From an uncultured Synechococcus sp. (GTDB taxonomy: Bacteria; Cyanobacteriota; Cyanobacteriia; PCC-6307; Cyanobiaceae): a stretch of DNA of 42,696 nucleotides. Position 1 is the first letter of the stretch. Each line of letters opens with the position of its first letter. Under the pieces are notes generated by a model. The model did not search any database. It had not been told where the DNA came from and saw only the letters and a list, made by a program, of their open reading frames with translations. Shown piece after piece: positions 39,306 through 42,696 of this stretch. The position numbers and the translations under genes are program-made. The DNA lies in contig CAINZT010000065.1 in the NCBI GenBank assembly GCA_903855705.1, positions 1 to 42,696 on the forward strand, given 5' to 3'.

Positions 39306-39407
39306 GGGCTGATTCCGGCATGATTGAGGAGCCCGTTCATGGCGGTCCAGCGGGACCCTGTGGATGGGCCTGGTGCTCGTTAACCAGGGACCTGCTGCCG
39401 GCGTGCT

Positions 39408-40034
39408 TTGCCCCCCGAATCCCCTGCTTGCCCTGCCCAGGCAGCGCCCGTTCCCCTGGTGCTAGTGCATGGGATTTGGGATTCGCCCCGCCTGTTTGGA
39501 CGACTGGAAGCGGCCCTGGCCGGCCGGCGGGCCCCCCTGTTGATCCCCCACCTCCCCCACGGCCTTGGTTTTCGGCCCCTCAAGGAGATGGCCGCCCAAC
39601 TGGATCAAATCATTGCCAGCAGCTTTGCCCCAGAGCAACCGATTGACCTGCTGGGGTATTCGATGGGAGGGGTGATCAGCCGCATCTGGATCCAGTTGCT
39701 GGCTGGCCACCGCCGCACCCGCCGCTTTTACAGCGTGGGCAGCCCCCAGCGGGGCACCCTCACGGCCCAACCCTGGCCCCGCTGGTGGCTGCCCACGGTG
39801 GCCGACATGAAACTGGGCAGTCCCCTGATGCGCCAGCTCAATGGCGATTCCACCGGCCTCGAGGGGATCGACTGCCATAGCTATTACTGCCGCACCGACC
39901 AGATGGTGATCCCCCCCTGGCGCGGGGTGTTGCCGGTGGGGTCGGTGCGGGCCTTGCCAGTGCTGGCCCACAAGGATCTGATCATTAGCCCAAAGGCCTT
40001 AGGCCCGATCGTGGCTGATCTGTTGGTGCCCTGA
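39408..40034 (+). CDS. alpha/beta hydrolase (lipase-like)
   Basis: VPLVLVHGIWDSPRLFGRLEAAL, nucleophile elbow LLGYSMGGVISRIWIQLL, and VLAHKDLIIS near the C-terminus. TTG start at 39408 uncertain. Confidence 0.87.
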   Translation: MPPESPACPAQAAPVPLVLVHGIWDSPRLFGRLEAALAGRRAPLLIPHLPHGLGFRPLKEMAAQLDQIIASSFAPEQPIDLLGYSMGGVISRIWIQLLAGHRRTRRFYSVGSPQRGTLTAQPWPRWWLPTVADMKLGSPLMRQLNGDSTGLEGIDCHSYYCRTDQMVIPPWRGVLPVGSVRALPVLAHKDLIISPKALGPIVADLLVP

Positions 40035-40151
40035 AGGGACGCCCACCCTGGGAGCTTGTCATCGCTGCCGGGCGCCCAAAAGGCCATGCGGTGGACTGGT
40101 GGGACGCCGGCCTTGGCCAGGGTCTGTGCCAACACCAGCCCAGGCCCAGGC

Positions 40152-42467
40152 TCAGGCGGCCACTAGGCCGGAGTGGCGGATTAGGGCCTCGGTGGAGGGC
40201 TGGCGGCCGCGGAAGGCCTCAAACACCTCGGCTGGGCTGCGGCTGCCGCCGAGGCTGAGCACGGTCTCTCGGAAGCGGCGGCCGGTGGTCTGGATCTGGC
40301 TTTCATTCTCCAGGCCGCCTTCCTCAAAGGCGCTGAAGGCATCGGCGCTGAGCACCTCGGCCCACTTGTAGGCGTAGTAGCCGGCTGCGTAGCCGCCGGC
40401 AAAGATGTGGCCGAAGGAGCAGAGGAACGCATCGGTATCGATTGGGGCCAGCACCGTGGTGGTGGTGGCGATGCGGCGGCGCAACTGCTCAGGCGATTCG
40501 CCGCAATCAGGCGACCACTCGCTATGGAGTCGCAGGTCGGTGAGGGCCAGGTGGACCTGACGCAGGGTGGCCGATCCGCCCATGAAGGTGCGGGCCGCCT
40601 GCAGCTTGGCGAATTCAGCCTCGGGTAGGGGTTCGCCGCTCTGCCAGTGGCGGGCCATGCCCAGCAGGGTGGCCCGGTCGTAGCACCAGTTTTCCATGAA
40701 CTGGCTGGGGAGCTCCACCGCATCCCACTCCACGTTGTTGATGCCGGCGGCCTGGGGCCGATCGACGGTGGTAAGCATGTGCTGGAGGCCGTGGCCGAAC
40801 TCATGGAAGAGGGTTTCCACCTCTTCGAAGGTCATCAGGCTTGGGGTGTCACCCACCGGCGGGCTCTGGTTGCAGATCAGGTAGGCGACCGGCAACACCG
40901 GCGTGCCATCGGGGGCCAGGGAGCGCACCAGGCATTCGTCCATCCAGGCGCCGCCGCGCTTGCTGCCGGGGCGGCTGTAGGGGTCGAGGTAAAAGGCGGC
41001 GATCGGCTGGCCGGTCCCGGCTGAGGGGGCTTGGGGCGCCCCGGGCTGAGCTCCCTGGTCGGCTGCGGAGGCCGCCCCACTACTGGCCTCGAGCACCCGG
41101 AAGAAGCGCACGTCGGGATGCCAGATCGGAGCCTGGCCGTCGGCGGCCTCGATGCGGATGCCAAACAGGCGGCCGCAGAGGGCAAACAGCCCCTCCAGCA
41201 CCGCCGGCAGCGGGAAGTAGGGCCGCAGGGCTTCGCTATCGAGCGAGAAGCTCTCCTGGCGCAACAGCTCCGCCCAGAAGCTCACATCCCAGGGTTGGAG
41301 GTCGTTGGCTTCGGGGGCGCCGTGGCGAGCGGCGCACTGGCGCAGCTGCTCGAGCTCCGCCTGGGCCACGGGGAAGGCCGCGGCGCGCAGTTCTTCGAGC
41401 AGGCCCTCGACGCTGGCGACCGAGTCGGCCATCTTGGCGGCCAGGCTTGCCTCGGCCCAGTTGGCAAAGCCCAGCCTGCCGGCCTGGTCGCCCCGCAGGG
41501 TGAGGATCCGTTCAATTAGGGGCCAGTTGTTGAGCGCTCCGGCCGGGGTGCCGTCGTTCTTGTCTTGATGGTTGCTGTTGGGAGTGTTGGTGGAGGGAGT
41601 GTTGTTGGTGGCGCGGTCGTCGCCGGCCTCGCCCTGGCCGGAGGCCCGGCTGACCTGGGCGCGGTAGAGCTGCTCGCGCAGGGCCCGGTTGCGGCTGTAC
41701 TTGAGCACAGGGGCGTAGCGGGGCATGTCCAGGCCCAGCAGCCAGGGGCCGGTCTCGGAGCTGGGCTGGCTGCCATCGGCGGCCAGAAGATCGGCGGAGC
41801 GGGCCGCCTGGGCCAGCTGGTCCTTGAGGCTGGTCGGTAACCCCTCGGTCTGGGCCGGATCCTCCAGGGTCAGGGTCCAGCCGTTGGTGGCATCGAGCAC
41901 CTGGTTGCTGAAGCGGGTGGAGAGGTCGGCCAGTTCCTGGCTGGCCTGGTTGAAGGCGGCCTGGACCTCGCCCTCAAGGCCCACGCCGCGCAGCTGCATG
42001 TCCCGCAGCTCCGCCGCCAGGATCCGCTGCTGGGTGCCATCGAGCCAGCCCGGGGCCCCGGGGCTGGCGGCCGGGTGCTGGCCCTCCAGGGTTTGCAGGG
42101 CCCTGTAAAGGATTTGGCTCTGGCCGGCCCGGCTGCCGAACTGCACGACGGCTGCCTGCTGGCTGGCATGGGCCAGCCGCAACTCGGGGCTGTTGCAGAC
42201 GCCGTTGAGGTGGCCGACCACGCCCCAGCTCCAACGCAGCTGCTCGCCCAGCCGTTGCAGCGGATCCATTACTTCGGCCCAGTCGAGCAGGCGGACTGCG
42301 GCCAGGGATTGCAAGAGCAGCGCTTCGAGGGAATCAAGCTCGGCGTTCAGAAGCGAGAGCAGTTCCGGAATGTGGGCTTCCACCTGGGCTGGGGTGATGG
42401 CCTCAAAGGCGGGCAAGCCCTCGCCCACCAACAGGGGAGCAGGAACAACCGTGGGACTGCCGCTCAT
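40152..42467 (-). CDS. M3 family metallopeptidase (oligopeptidase A-like)
   Basis: Zinc motif MTFEEVETLFHEFGHGLQHMLT, GINNVEWDAVELPSQFMENWCYD, FGHIFAGGYAAGYYAYKWAEVLSADAF. Start at internal ATG 42467 (MSGSPTVV). Confidence 0.95.
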   Translation of the reverse strand: MSGSPTVVPAPLLVGEGLPAFEAITPAQVEAHIPELLSLLNAELDSLEALLLQSLAAVRLLDWAEVMDPLQRLGEQLRWSWGVVGHLNGVCNSPELRLAHASQQAAVVQFGSRAGQSQILYRALQTLEGQHPAASPGAPGWLDGTQQRILAAELRDMQLRGVGLEGEVQAAFNQASQELADLSTRFSNQVLDATNGWTLTLEDPAQTEGLPTSLKDQLAQAARSADLLAADGSQPSSETGPWLLGLDMPRYAPVLKYSRNRALREQLYRAQVSRASGQGEAGDDRATNNTPSTNTPNSNHQDKNDGTPAGALNNWPLIERILTLRGDQAGRLGFANWAEASLAAKMADSVASVEGLLEELRAAAFPVAQAELEQLRQCAARHGAPEANDLQPWDVSFWAELLRQESFSLDSEALRPYFPLPAVLEGLFALCGRLFGIRIEAADGQAPIWHPDVRFFRVLEASSGAASAADQGAQPGAPQAPSAGTGQPIAAFYLDPYSRPGSKRGGAWMDECLVRSLAPDGTPVLPVAYLICNQSPPVGDTPSLMTFEEVETLFHEFGHGLQHMLTTVDRPQAAGINNVEWDAVELPSQFMENWCYDRATLLGMARHWQSGEPLPEAEFAKLQAARTFMGGSATLRQVHLALTDLRLHSEWSPDCGESPEQLRRRIATTTTVLAPIDTDAFLCSFGHIFAGGYAAGYYAYKWAEVLSADAFSAFEEGGLENESQIQTTGRRFRETVLSLGGSRSPAEVFEAFRGRQPSTEALIRHSGLVAA

Positions 42468-42522
42468 TCGCTGAGGCCATGACTGCAACCCATTTCAACT
42501 CGCGACCCGGAGTTGTCGTGGT

Positions 42523-42696
42523 TCAGCCGAGGGCGGGAAGCCGGCCCAGGGCCACCAGGCTGTGGCGGGCCAGGTCATTGGCCAGGGCCGAGGTGCTGGC
42601 CTCGTAGAAGTCGATAGCAATCCGGGGCCAGAAGCCGATCGTGAGGGTGGGCACCAATAAGCAGAGGCCAATCACCAATTCCCGGGGCTTCATGTC
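42523..42696 (-). CDS. ndhD: NAD(P)H-quinone oxidoreductase subunit 4 (NdhD), C-terminal end, truncated by window edge
   Basis: Reverse-complement translation DMKPRELVIGLCLLVPTLTIGFWPRIAIDFYEASTSALANDLARHSLVALGRLPALG* matches the NdhD C-terminus (DxKPREL...LLxPxLxIGFxP). Not in the supplied ORF list. Confidence 0.8.
   Translation of the reverse strand, partial: DMKPRELVIGLCLLVPTLTIGFWPRIAIDFYEASTSALANDLARHSLVALGRLPALG

Overview
High-GC cyanobacterial chromosomal window, gene-dense, most consistent with a Synechococcus/Cyanobium-type picocyanobacterium (inferred from gene content: ADO/AAR, LPOR, PsaM, Psb28, GUN4, NdhD, CRR6-like, cyAbrB-like, Tab2-like). About 45 CDS are supportable, including a 5'-truncated PEP synthase at the left edge and the C-terminal end of NdhD at the right edge. 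I found no tRNA, rRNA, CRISPR array, IS element or prophage. The best-known cluster is the alkane pathway: aldehyde-deformylating oxygenase, acyl-ACP reductase, accA, an SDR and folE. Less routine observations are: a perfect 18-bp inverted repeat with a 2-nt spacer between accA and the SDR; several unrelated short tandem-repeat blocks in intergenic DNA (24001-24098, 35929-35958, 37301-37380, 38927-38972); very small membrane-protein genes, one looking like psaM linked to LPOR; an ORF-poor ~790-bp gap after LPOR; and an S1-domain protein with a long low-complexity N-terminus carrying an 18-bp in-frame duplication. I saw no convincing wholly new multi-gene system. All family calls are from reading the translations and from memory; no searches were run.
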